Part shown: one piece after another, positions 11,321-23,174 of the stretch
How positions within the stretch are numbered: the stretch's first letter is position 1
How the letters are laid out: the number at the start of each line of letters is the position of its first letter
Source: Aulostomus chinensis
Lineage: Eukaryota; Chordata; Actinopteri; Syngnathiformes; Aulostomidae
Length of the DNA: 64,000 bases
Reading direction: 5' to 3'
Assembly: GCA_037954235.1 (NCBI GenBank)
Contig: JBBMOA010000020.1
Coordinates: 9,389,677-9,453,676, forward strand
Translations under genes and position numbers: made by a program
The notes under the pieces: generated by a model
What the model was told of the DNA's origin: nothing
Database searches by the model: none
Seen by the model: the letters and a program-made list of their open reading frames with translations, nothing else

Positions 11321-11460
11321 TCAGAGGGGAGGTGCGAGCCTGATTGTCCTTCACCTGCTGGACGAGAGGGGGACTGCGGTAGGAAGGAGGTTCAGCGGAT
11401 GCATTGCAGGTTCCTGAGTGTGGTCTGCTGGGTGCAGAGTTGGGGCTCTCCTGCTATTCG
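11319..11460 (+). promoter_or_regulatory. G-skewed, CpG-containing segment after the CRE
   Basis: A hand count over about 140 bp gives roughly two G for every C (near 57 to 27). Strong G excess downstream of a CpG-rich start region is typical of R-loop-forming vertebrate promoters and would imply rightward transcription. The GT donor of segment gamma lies inside it. No TATA box at a suitable distance is evident. Confidence 0.3.
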
Positions 11461-11567
11461 TCGATGATGTGCCGCGGGGATGCCTGTGCCAGGGCTGCCG
11501 AGTGAGGTGCCTACAGATGACTAAAGGCGAAAGACTGCAAATACCTTATTCTCTTCTTTCTTTTTAG

Positions 11568-11700
11568 GCTTTATTATTATTTCTTACAGTGTTTTATGTT
11601 CTGAAATGTGAGATACCTGAAATTACATTGAATCCACCTTTGAAAATCAGAGACTGTGTTTGTGGTGGTATTTCTCCTATTTTGCTGAACAACTGCACAG
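11568..11700 (+). other. Exon-like segment delta (type A representative)
   Basis: 133 nt preceded by TTCTCTTCTTTCTTTTTAG and followed by CACAG|GTGAAT. The acceptor is UAG in 15 cores and CAG in cores 17 and 20-24. The donor is CACCG|GTGAAT in cores 7, 15, 16, 20 and 25, and has A at -1 in cores 17 and 21. Confidence 0.3.
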
Positions 11701-11906
11701 GTGAATTGAATTCTGTCAAGAAATGGGTAACATTTCATTGGTTTATCATAACCATACTTATTCTCATTGCCTCTCTGTGATTATTAAAAGAGTGAGAGTC
11801 ATTAGTTACCCGAGACAGGTTATTTTATTGTGCCATGTCCCTTTGAAAATATTTGACGCTGGAAGTAGTTCAGTGATCGTAGGAGCCGAGGGTGAAAGGG
11901 TTAATG

Positions 11907-12481
11907 TAGCATTTAATGTTCTGTCATCTCGGAATTTCAGTGACTTGACAGGAGATCACTGACATGACTGGATTCCTTTGCTAGTCAATAAGTGAGATCA
12001 TTTCAGAATGTTAGCATTTAATGTTCTGTCATCTCAGAATTTCAGTGACTTGACTGGAGATCACTGACATGACTGGATTCCTTTTCTCGTCAATAAGTGA
12101 GATCATTTTCAGAATTTAGCATTTAATGTTCTGTCAACTCGGAATTTCAGGGACTTGACAGGAGATCACTGACATGACTGGATTCCTTTTCTTTGCTCGT
12201 CAATAAATGAGCTCATTTCCGAATGTTTGCATTTACAGTTCTGTCAGCTCAGAATATCAGTGACTTGACAGGAGATCACTGACATGACTGGATTCCTTTT
12301 CTTTGCTAGTCAATAAATGAGATCATTTCTGAATGTTTGCATTTACTGTTCTTTCAACTAAGAATATCTGTCATTTTACAGGAGATCACTAACAGGACTG
12401 GATTCCTTTACCTTGCTCGTTAATAAATGGGTCATTTTGGAATTTTAGCATTTACAGTTCTTTCAACTCAGAATACCTGTG
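11907..12481. repeat. 105-bp minisatellite tract 6
   Basis: About 5.5 monomers, near the minimum that still carries the complete edge series. The final edge monomer has a one-base deletion in AAATGGGTCATTTTGG. Confidence 0.95.
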
Positions 12482-13665
12482 ACCTGAAGGAATTGCATTT
12501 TTGAGGGAGTAAATAAAGGAGATCATTTCTCTTTTTAATGCTGAAACATTGCAGGTCTAAAGATGCATAACTGGTACTGAGGTGATGTCAATTTGTGTTA
12601 TTCAAACGTTTGTCCATTAAGATGTTAAATGTTAAACATGATTATTTTTCCTTTCATTATGCATACTCTCTCATACTTTTTAAGACTTGTTGTGGCCCCC
12701 AGAAGTATGATAAGAATTATATTGGCTTTCCTGTGGTCATAACCTGCGAGGGTATTGACTACCTGTTGACCTGATTTGTTTTTTCAGCGTATTGCGGAAA
12801 AGAGGACTGTCAGGCACAAGTGGATGGACACGCTTCACGTCGCGAGGCAGAGCGGTCCTTCGAATGGTATTTTCAGTCAAAAAAAAAAAAGTTTTTTATT
12901 CTTCTATGTGGAACGAAAGACAGTGCTTAGCCAGCGCGCTTTTACGTGAGAACCAGTGAGTCTTTACTGCCGTGAGTGTGAGTTTGAAAATTTGTTTGTA
13001 TTTTGTTTTTACAACTTGGAGGCAAGCTAAGTAGCCTCGCTCGCCTGCTCAGCTAACTAGCCTAGCAACCGTGACGTCGTCAGAGGGGAGGTGCGAGCCT
13101 GATTGTCCTTCACCTGCTGGACGAGAGGGGGACTGCGGTAGGAAGGAGGTTCAGCGAATGCGTTGCAGGTTCCTGAGTGTGGTCTGCTGGGTGCAGAGTT
13201 GGGGCTCTCCTGCTATTCGTCGATGATGTGCCGCAGGGATGCCTGTGCCAGGGCTGCCGAGTGAGGTGCCTACAGATGACTAAAGGCGAAAGACTGCAAA
13301 TACCTTATTCTCTTCTTTCTTTTTAGGCTTTATTATTATTTCTTACAGTGTTTTATGTTCTGAAATGTGAGATACCTGAAATTACATTGAATCCACCTTT
13401 GAAAATCAGAGACTGTGTTTGTGGTGGTATTTCTCCTATTTTGCTGAACAACTGCACCGGTGAATTGAATTCTGTCAAGAAATGGGTAACATTTCATTGG
13501 TTTATCATAACCATACTTCTTCTCATTGCCTCTCTGTGATTATTAAAAGAGTGAGAGTCATTAGTTACCCATGACAGGTTATTTCATTGTGCCATGTCCC
13601 TTTGAAAATATTTGACGCTGGAAGTAGTTCAGTGATCGTAGGAGCCGAGGGTGAAAGGGTTAATG
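12482..13665 (+). repeat. Core 7, full length, type A
   Basis: TGACGTCG is at 13072-13079 with CCTAGCAAC. Delta is 13327-13459 with donor CACCG|GTGAAT. The beta acceptor is weakened to GTTTTTTCAG. GCCGCAGGGA at 13231 is a CpG-to-CpA change shared with cores 15, 16 and 20. Confidence 0.95.
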
Positions 13666-15908
13666 TAGCATTTAATGTTCTGTCATCTCGGAATTTCAGT
13701 GACTTGACAGGAGATCACTGACATGACTGGATTCCTGTGCTAGTCAATAAGTGAGATCATTTCAGAATGTAGCATTTAATGTTCTGTCATCTCAGAATTT
13801 CAGTGACTTGACTGGAGATCACTGACATGACTGGATTCCTGTGCTAGTCAATAAGTGAGATCATTTCAGAATGTTAGCATTTAATGTTCTGTCAACTCGG
13901 AATTTCAGTGACTTGACTGGAGATCACTGACATGACTGGATTCCTTTGCTAGTCAATAAGTGAGATCATTTTCAGAATGTTAGCATTTAATGTTCTGTCA
14001 TCTCAGAATTTCTGTGACTTGACTGGAGATCACTGACATGATTGGTTTCCTTTTCTAGTCAATAAGTGAGATCATTTTCAAAATTTTGCATTTAATGTTC
14101 TGTCATCTCAGAATTTCAGTGACTTGACAGGAGATCACTGACATGACTGGATTCCTTTGCTAGTCAATAAGTGAGATCATTTCAGAATGTTAGCATTTAA
14201 TATTCTGTCATCTCAGAATTTCTGTGACTTGACTGACATGACTGGATTCCTGTGCTAGTCAATAAGAGATCATTTCAGAATGTTTGCATTTAATGTTCTG
14301 TCAACTCGGAATTTCAGTGACTTGACTGGAGATCACTGACATGACTGGATTCCTTTTCTCGTCAATAAGTGAGATCATTTCAGAATGTTAGCATTTAATG
14401 TTCTGTCAACTCGGAATTTCAGTGACTTGACTGGAGATCACTGACATGACTGGATTCCTTTTCTTGTCAATAAGTGAGATCATTTCAGAATGTTAGCATT
14501 TAATGTTCTGTCAACTCGGAATTTCAGTGACTTGACTGGAGATCACTGACATGACTGGATTCCTTTTCTCGTCAATAAGTGAGATCATTTTCAGAATTTA
14601 GCATTTAATGTTCTGTCATCTCAGAATTTCAGTGACTTGACAGGAGATCACTGACATGACTGGATTCCTTTGCTAGTCAATAAGTGAGATCATTTCAGAA
14701 TGTTAGCATTTAATATTCCGTCATCTCAGAATTTCTGTGACTTGACTGGAGATCACTGACATGACTGGATTCCTTTGCTAGTCAATAAGTGAGATCATTT
14801 CAGAATGTTAGCATTTAATGTTCCGTCATCTCAGAATTTCTGTGACTTGACTGGAGATCACTGACATGATTGGAATCCTTTTCTAGTCAATAAGTGAGAT
14901 CATTTTCAGAATTTTGCATTTAATGTTCTGTCATCTCAGAATTTCAGTGACTTGACAGGAGATCACTGACATGACTGGATTCCTTTGCTAGTCAATAAGT
15001 GAGATCATTTCAGAATGTTAGCATTTAATATTCTGTCATCTCAGAATTTCTGTGACTTGACTGGAGATCACTGACATGACTGGATTCCTGTGCTAGTCAA
15101 TAAGTGAGATCATTTCAGAATGTTAGCATTTAATGTTCTGTCAACTCGGAATTTCAGTGACTTGACAGGAGATCACTGACATGACTGGATTCCTGTGCTA
15201 GTCAATAAGTGAGATCATTTCAGAATGTAGCATTTAATGTTCTGTCATCTCAGAATTTCAGTGACTTGACTGGAGATCACTGACATGACTGGATTCCTGT
15301 GCTAGTCAATAAGTGAGATCATTTCAGAATGTTAGCATTTAATGTTCTGTCAACTCGGAATTTCAGTGACTTGACTGGAGATCACTGACATGACTGGATT
15401 CCTTTTCTCGTCAATAAGTGAGATCATTTTCAGAATTTAGCATGTAATGTTCTGTCAACTCGGAATTTCAGGGACTTGACAGGAGATCACTGACATGACT
15501 GGATTCCTTTTCTTTGCTCGTCAATAAATGAGCTCATTTCCGAATGTTTGCATTTACAGTTCTGTCAGCTCAGAATATCAGTGACTTGACAGGAGATCAC
15601 AAACATGACTGGATTCCTTTGCTAGTCAATAAGTGAGATCATTTCAGAATGTTTGCATTTACAGTTCTGTCAGCTCAGAATATCAGTGACTTGACAGGAG
15701 ATCACTGACATGACTGGATTCCTTTTCTTTGCTAGTCAATAAATGAGATCATTTCTGAATGTTTGCATTTACTGTTCTTTCAACTAAGAATATCTGTGAT
15801 TTTACAGGAGATCACTAAAAGGACTGGATTCTTTTACCTTGCTCGTTAATAAATGGGATCATTTTGGAATTTTAGCATTTACAGTTCTTTCAACTCAGAA
15901 TACCTGTG
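13666..15908. repeat. 105-bp minisatellite tract 7
   Basis: About 21 monomers. The interior, about 13990-15180, is colinear with tract 9 from about 19267 at offset 5277, changing to 5279 after a two-base deletion (AATAAGAGATC) near 14268. Both share a monomer shortened to TTGACTGACATGACTGG and another with TTTTCAAAATTTT. The right end from about 15200 belongs to the duplication shared with 38.6-40.7 kb. Confidence 0.95.
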
Positions 15909-17092
15909 ACCTGAAGGAATTGCATTTTTGAGGGAGTAAATGAAGGAGATCATTTCTCTTTTTCATGCTGAAACATTGCAGGTCTAAAGATGCATGACTG
16001 GTACTGAGGTGATGTCAATTTGTGTTATTCAAACGTTTGTCCATTAAGATGTTAAATGTTAAACATGATTATTTTTCCTTTCATTATGCATACTCTCTCA
16101 TACTTTTTAAGACTTGTTGTGGCCCCCAGAAGTATGATATGAATTACATTGGCTTTCCTGTGGTCATAACCTGCGAGGGTATTGACTACCTGTTGACCTG
16201 ATTTGTTTTTCCAGCGTAGTGCGGAAAAGAGGACTGTCAGGCACAAGTGGATGGACACGCTTCACGTCGCGAGGCAGAGCGGTCCTTCGAATGGTATTTT
16301 CAGTAAAAAAAAAAAAAGTTTTTTATTCTTCTATGTGGAACGAAAGACAGTGCTTAGCCAGCGCGCTTTTACGTGAGAACCAGTGAGTCTTTACTGCCGT
16401 GAGTGTGAGTTTGAAAATTTGTTTGTATTTTGTTTTTACAACTTGGAGGCAAGCTAAGTAGCCTCGCTCGCCTGCTCAGCTAACTAGCCTAGCAACCGTG
16501 ACGTCGTCAGAGGGGAGGTGCGGGCCTGATTGTCCTTCACCTGCTGGACGAGAGGGGGACTGCGGTAGGAAGGAGGTTCAGCGGATGCGTTGCAGGTTCC
16601 TGAGTGTGGTCTGCTGGGTGCAGAGTTGGGGCTCTCCTGCTATTCGTCGATAATGTGCCGCGGGGATGCCTGTACCAGGGCTGCCGAGTGAGGTGCCTAC
16701 AGATGACTCAAGGCGAAAGACTGCAAATACCTTATTCTCTTCTTTCTTTTTAGGCTTTATTATTATTTCTTACAGTGTTTTATGTTCTGAAATGTGAGAT
16801 ACCTGAAATTACATTGAATCCACCCTTGAAAATCAAAGACTGTGTTTGTGGTGGTATTTCTCCTATTTTGCTGAACAACTGCACAGGTGAATTGAATTCT
16901 GTCAAGAAATGGGTAACATTTCATTGGTTTATCATAACCATACTTATTCTCATTGCCTCTCTGTGATTATTAAAAGAGTGAGAGTCATTAGTTACCCAAG
17001 ACAGGTTATTTCATTGTGCCATGTCCCTTTGAAAATATTTGACGCTGGAAGTAGTTCAGTGATCGTAGGAGCCGAGGGTGAAAGGGTTAATG
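15909..17092 (+). repeat. Core 8, full length, type A
   Basis: TGACGTCG is at 16499-16506 and delta at 16754-16886. Private variants shared only with core 18 are GATGCATGACTGG (GCATGACTGG also occurs in core 9), TCGATAATG and TGTACCAGGG. They mark a duplication at offset 23391. Confidence 0.95.
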
Positions 17093-17761
17093 TAGCATTT
17101 AATGTTCTGTCATCTCAGAATTTCAGTGACTTGACAGGAGATCACTGACATGACTGGATTCCTTTGCTAGTCAATAAGTGAGATCATTTCAGAATGTAGC
17201 ATTTAATGTTCTGTCAACTCGGAATTTCAGTGACTTGACTGGAGATCACTGACATGACTGGATTCCTGTGCTAGTCAATAAGTGAGATCATTTCAGAATG
17301 TAGCATTTAATGTTCTGTCATCTCAGAATTTCAGTGACTTGACAGGAGACCACTGACATGACTGGATTCCTGTGCTAGTCAATAAGTGAGATCATTTCAG
17401 AATGTAGCATTTAATGTTCTGTCATCTCAGAATTTCAGTGACTTGACAGGAGATCACTGACATGACTGGATTCCTTTGCTAGTCAATAAGTGAGATAATT
17501 TCAGAAAGTTAGCATTTACTGTTCTGTCATCTCAGAATTTCTGTGACTTGACTGGAGATCACTGACATGATTGGATTCCTTTTCTAGTCAATAAGTGAGA
17601 TCATTTTCAGAATGTTTGCATTTACACTTCTGTCAGCTCAGAATATCAGTGACTTGACAGGAGATCACTGACATGACTGGATTCCTTTTCTTTGCTAGTC
17701 AATAAATGAGATCATTTCTGAATATTTGCATTTACTGTTCTTTCAACTCAGAATACCTGTG
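17093..17761. repeat. 105-bp minisatellite tract 8
   Basis: About 6.4 monomers. One edge monomer is missing: ACTGTTCTTTCAACTC runs straight into the core-proximal half monomer. This fusion is diagnostic of subfamily D and also occurs before cores 10, 11 and 19. Confidence 0.95.
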
Positions 17762-18943
17762 ACCTGAAGGAATTGCATTTTTGAGGGAGTAAATGAAGGA
17801 GATCATTTCTCTTTTTCATGCTGAAACATTGCAGGTCTAAAGATGCATGACTGGTACTGAGGTGATGTCAATTTGTGTTATTCAAACGTTTGTCCATTAA
17901 GATGTTAAATGTTAAACATGATTATTTTTCCTTTCATTATGCATACTCTCTCATACTTTTTAAGACTTGTTGTGGCCCCCAGAAGTATGATAAGAATTAC
18001 ATTGGCTTTCCTGTGGTCATAACCTGCGAGGGTATTGACTACCTGTTGACCTATTTGTTTTTCCAGCGTACTGCGGAAAAGAGGACTGTCAGGCACAAGT
18101 GGATGGACACGCTTCACGTCGCGAGGCAGAGCGGTCCTTCGAATGGTATTTTCACTCCAAAAAAAAAAGTTTTTTATTCTTCTATGTGGAACGAAAGACA
18201 GTGCTTAGCCAGCGCGCTTTTACGTGAGAACCAGTGAGTCTTTACTGCCGTGAGTGTGAGTTTGAAAATTTGTTTGTATTTTGTTTTTACAACTTGGAGG
18301 CAAGCTAAGTAGCCTCGCTCGCCTGCTCAGATAACTAGCCTAGCAACCGTGACGTCGTCAGAGGGGAGGTGCGAGCCTGATTGTCCTTCACCTGCTGGAC
18401 GAGAGGGGGACTGCGGTAGGCAGGAGGTTCAGCGGATGCGTTGCAGGTTCCTGAGTGTGGTCTGCTGGGTGCAGAGTTGGGGCTCTCCTGCTATTCGTCG
18501 ATGATGTGCCGCGGGGATGCCTGTGCCAGGGCTGCCGAGTGAGGTGCCTACAGATGACTAAAGGCGAAAGACTGCAAATACCTTATTCTCTTCTTTCTTT
18601 TTAGGCTTTATTATTATTTCTTACAGTGTTTTATGTTCTGAAATGTGAGATACCTGAAATTACATTGAATCCACCTTTGAAAATCAGAGACTGTGTTTGT
18701 GGTGGTATTTCTCCTATTTTGCTGAACAACTGCACAGGTGAATTGAATTCTGTCAAGAAATGGGTAACATTTCATTGGTTTATCATAACCATACTTATTC
18801 TCATTGCCTCTCTGTGATTATTAAAAGAGTGAGAGTCATTAGTTACCCAAGACAGGTTATTTCATTGTGCCATGTCCCTTTGAAAATATTTGACGCTGGA
18901 AGTAGTTCAGTGATCGTAGGAGCTGAGGGTGAAAGGGTTAATG
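17762..18943 (+). repeat. Core 9, full length, type A, subfamily D
   Basis: 1182 bp. A two-base deletion (GACCTATTTG for GACCTGATTTG) before beta opens an ATG frame at 17902-18237. TGACGTCG is at 18350-18357 and delta at 18605-18737. AGCTGAGGG at 18921 is a CpG-to-TpG change shared by the subfamily, and the gamma donor region reads GGTAGGCAGG. Confidence 0.95.
17902..18237 (+). other. ATG-started frame of 111 codons in core 9
   Basis: ATG in a moderate Kozak context (A at -3, T at +4). It reads through the leader, the beta segment, the poly(A) patch and beyond. It exists only because of the two-base deletion that removes an in-frame TGA before beta. The poly(A) length here puts it in a different C-terminal frame from cores 10, 11 and 19. 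No similarity to a known family is recognised, and translation is doubtful. Confidence 0.1.
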
Positions 18944-21900
18944 TAGCATTTAATGTTCTGTCATCTCGGAATTTCAGTGACTTGACAGGAGATCACTGAC
19001 ATGACTGGATTCCTTTGCTAGTCAATAAGTGAGATCATTTCAGAATGTTAGCATTTAATGTTCTGTCATCTCAGAATTTCTGTGACTTGACTGGAGATCA
19101 CTGACATGACCGGATTCCTGTGCTAGTCAATAATTGAGATCATTTCAGAATGTAGCATTTAATGTTCTGTCATCTCAGAATTTCAGTGACTTGACAGGAG
19201 ATCACTGACATGACTGGATTCCTTTGCTAGTCAATAAGTGAGATCATTTCAGAATGTTAGCATTTAATGTTCTGTCATCTCAGAATTTCTGTGACTTGAC
19301 TGGAGATCACTGACATGATTGGTTTCCTTTTCTAGTCAATAAGTGAGATCATTTTCAAAATTTTGCATTTAATGTTCTGTCATCTCAGAATTTCAGTGAC
19401 TTGACAGGAGATCACTGACATGACTGGATTCCTTTGCTAGTCAATAAGTGAGATCATTTCAGAATGTTAGCATTTAATATTCTGTCATCTCAGAATTTCT
19501 GTGACTTGACTGACATGACTGGATTCCTGTGCTAGTCAATAAGTGAGATCATTTCAGAATGTTTGCATTTAATGTTCTGTCAACTCGGAATTTCAGTGAC
19601 TTGACTGGAGATCACTGACATGACTGGATTCCTTTTCTCGTCAATAAGTGAGATCATTTCAGAATGTTAGCATTTAATGTTCTGTCAACTCGGAATTTCA
19701 GTGACTTGACTGGAGATCACTGACATGACTGGATTCCTTTTCTCGTCAATAAGTGAGATCATTTCAGAATGTTAGCATTTAATGTTCTGTCAACTCGGAA
19801 TTTCAGTGACTTGACTGGAGATCACTGACATGACTGGATTCCTTTTCTCGTCAATAAGTGAGATCATTTTCAGAATTTAGCATTTAATGTTCTGTCATCT
19901 CAGAATTTCAGTGACTTGACAGGAGATCACTGACATGACTGGATTCCTTTGCTAGTCAATAAGTGAGATCATTTCAGAATGTTAGCATTTAATATTCCGT
20001 CATCTCAGAATTTCTGTGACTTGACTGGAGATCACTGACATGACTGGATTCCTTTGCTAGTCAATAAGTGAGATCATTTCAGAATGTTAGCATTTAATGT
20101 TCCGTCATCTCAGAATTTCTGTGACTTGACTGGAGATCACTGACATGATTGGAATCCTTTTCTAGTCAATAAGTGAGATCATTTTCAGAATTTTGCATTT
20201 AATGTTCTGTCATCTCAGAATTTCAGTGACTTGACAGGAGATCACTGACATGACTGGATTCCTTTGCTAGTCAATAAGTGAGATCATTTCAGAATGTTAG
20301 CATTTAATATTCTGTCATCTCAGAATTTCTGTGACTTGACTGGAGATCACTGACATGACTGGATTCCTGTGCTAGTCAATAAGTGAGATCATTTCAGAAT
20401 GTTAGCATTTAATGTTCTGTCAACTCGGAATTTAAGTGACTTGACTGGAGATCACTGACATGACTGGATTCCTTTTCTCGTCAATAAGTGAGATCATTTC
20501 AGAATGTTAGCATTTAATGTTCTGTCAACTCGGAATTTCAGTGACTTGACTGGAGATCACTGACATGACTGGATTCCTTTTCTCGTCAATAAGTGAGATC
20601 ATTTTCAGAATTTAGCATTTAATGTTCTGTCATCTCAGAATTTCAGTGACTTGACAGGAGATCACTGACATGACTGGATTCCTTTGCTAGTCAATAAGTG
20701 AGATCATTTCAGAATGTTAGCATTTAATATTCCGTCATCTCAGAATTTCTGTGACTTGACTGGAGATCACTGACATGACTGGATTCCTGTGCTAGTCAAT
20801 TAGTGAGATCATTTCAGAATGTAGCATTTAATGTTCTGTCATCTCAGAATTTCAGTGACTTGACAGGAGATCACTGACATGACTGGATTCCTTTGCTAGT
20901 CAATAAGTGAGATCATTTCAGAATGTTAGCATTTAATGTTCTGTCATCTCAGAATTTCTGTGACTTGACTGGAGATCACTGACATGATTGGTTTCCTTTT
21001 CTAGTCAATAAGTGAGATCATTTTCAGAATTTTGCATTTAATGTTCTGTCATCTCAGAATTTCAGTGACTTGACAGGAGATCACTGACATGACTGGATTC
21101 CTTTGCTAGTCAATAAGTGAGATCATTTCAGAATGTTAGCATTTAATATTCTGTCATCTCAGAATTTCTGTGACTTGACTGGAGATCACTGACATGACTG
21201 GATTCCTGTGCTAGTCAATAAGTGAGATCATTTCAGAATGTTTGCATTTAATGTTCTGTCAACTCGGAATTTCAGTGACTTGACTGGAGATCACTGACAT
21301 GACTGGATTCCTTTTCTCGTCAATAAGTGAGATCATTTCAGAATGTTAGCATTTAATGTTCTGTCAACTCGGAATTTCAGTGACTTGACTGGAGATCACT
21401 GACATGACTGGATTCCTTTTCTCGTCAATAAGTGAGATCATTTCAGAATGTTAGCATTTAATGTTCTGTCAACTCGGAATTTCAGTGACTTGACTGGAGA
21501 TCACTGACATGACTGGATTCCTTTTCTCGTCAATAAGTGAGATCATTTTCAGAATTTAGCATTTAATGTTCTGTCATCTCAGAATTTCAGTGACTTGACA
21601 GGAGATCACTGACATGACTGGATTCCTTTGCTAGTCAATACGTGAGATCATTTCAGAATGTTAGCATTTAATATTCCGTCATCTCAGAATTTCTGTGACT
21701 TGACTGGAGATCACTGACATGACTGGATTCCTGTGCTAGTCAATAAGTGAGATCATTTCAGAATGTAGCATTTAATGTTCTGTCATCTCAGAATTTCAGT
21801 GACTTGACAGGAGATCACTGACATGACTGGATTCCTTTGCTAGTCAATAAGTGAGATCATTTCAGAATGTTAGCATTTAATGTTCTGTCATCTCAGAATT

Positions 21901-23174
21901 TCTGTGACTTGACTGGAGATCACTGACATGATTGGTTTCCTTTTCTAGTCAATAAGTGAGATCATTTTCAGAATTTTGCATTTAATGTTCTGTCATCTCA
22001 GAATTTCAGTGACTTGACAGGAGATCACTGACATGACTGGATTCCTTTGCTAGTCAATAAGTGAGATCATTTCAGAATGTTAGCATTTAATATTCTGTCA
22101 TCTCAGAATTTCAGTGACTTGACTGGAGATCACTGACATGACTGGATTCCTGTGCTAGTCAATAAGTGAGATCATTTCAGAATGTTTGCATTTAATGTTC
22201 TGTCAACTCGGAATTTCAGTGACTTGACTGGAGATCACTGACATGACTGGATTCCTTTTCTCGTCAATAAGTGAGATCATTTCAGAATGTTAGCATTTAA
22301 TGTTCTGTCATCTCAGAATTTCTGTGACTTGACTGGAGATCACTGACATGATTGGATTCCTTTTCTAGTCAATAAGTGAGATCATTTTCAGAATTTAGCA
22401 TTTAATGTTCTGTCAACTCGGAATTTCAGGGAGTTGACAGGAGATCACTGACATGACTGGATTCCTGTGCTAGTCAATAAGTGAGATCATTTCAGAATGT
22501 AGCATTTAATGTTCTGTCATCTCAGAATTTCAGTGACTTGACAGGAGACCACTGACATGACTGGATTCCTGTGCTAGTCAATAAGTGAGATCATTTCAGA
22601 ATGTAGCATTTAATGTTCTGTCATCTCAGAATTTCAGTGACTTGACAGGAGATCACTGACATGACTGGATTCCTTTGCTAGTCAATAAGTGAGATAATTT
22701 CAGAATGTTAGCATTTACTGTTCTGTCATCTCAGAATTTCTGTGACTTGACTGGAGATCACTGACATGATTGGATTCCTTTTCTAGTCAATAAGTGAGAT
22801 CATTTTCAGAATTTAGCATTTAATGTTCTGTCATCTCAGAATTTCAGTGACTTGACAGGAGATCACTGACATGACTGGATTCCTTTTCTTTGCTCGTCAA
22901 TAAATGAGCTCATTTCCGAATGTTTGCATTTACAGTTCTGTCAGCTCAGAATATCAGTGACTTGACAGGAGATCACTGACATGACTGGATTCCTTTGCTA
23001 GTCAATAAGTGAGATCATTTCAGAATGTTTGCATTTACACTTCTGTCAGCTCAGAATATCAGTGACTTGACAGGAGATCACTGACATGACTGGATTCCTT
23101 TTCTTTGCTAGTCAATAAATGAGATCATTTCTGAATGTTTGCATTTACTGTTCTTTAAACTCAGAATACCTGTG
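18944..23174. repeat. 105-bp minisatellite tract 9
   Basis: About 40 monomers. ATTGGTTTCC monomers at about 19319, 20987 and 21931 mark higher-order repeats; the last two lie 944 bp apart (nine monomers). CAGGGAGTTG at 22427 is a marker shared with 43241 and 50751. The segment from about 22.3 kb into core 10 is colinear with 43.1 kb into core 19 at offset 20814. Confidence 0.95.

Larger units (their letters stand above)
10723..11906 (+). repeat. Core 6, full length, type A (reference copy)
   Basis: 1184 bp, used here as the type A reference. Order of parts: leader 10723-11028, beta 11029-11107, poly(A)/poly(T) patch about 11120-11140, CpG-rich G-skewed segment with the CRE-like site 11313-11320, donor GT 11379-11380, delta 11568-11700, and tail to GGGTTAATG at 11906. 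The tail then merges with a monomer at TAGCATTTAATG. A private CpG-to-CpA change lies at 11402-11403. Confidence 0.95.

Noticed and set aside
11328..11350. Y box completing an MHC class II-like X-Y enhancer
   Set aside because: CCTGATTGTCC resembles CTGATTGGCC but has GATTGT, so the CCAAT complement required by NF-Y is absent. Spacing from the X-box is also longer than in class II promoters.
11355..11385. CTCF site around GACGAGAGGGGGACTGC, by analogy with DXZ4
   Set aside because: Only the central AGGGGG matches. Most flanking positions of the CTCF consensus do not. A matrix scan would settle it.
11455..11530. C/D box snoRNA starting at CGATGATGTG
   Set aside because: It resembles a C box (ATGATGT), but no CTGA D box with a closing stem occurs at the right distance, and core 8 and 18 copies break the motif.
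11589..11780. 63-codon + strand frame with a hydrophobic C-terminus, repeated in all full cores
   Set aside because: It starts with GTG, not ATG. Copies differ by about a dozen replacement changes against about three silent ones, as expected without coding constraint. The likely delta donor interrupts it.
11723..11962. 79-codon ATG frame running from the core tail into the minisatellite
   Set aside because: It is broken by TAA in cores 2, 4, 5 and 13, and ends in satellite sequence. Its recurrence follows from the repeat, not from selection.
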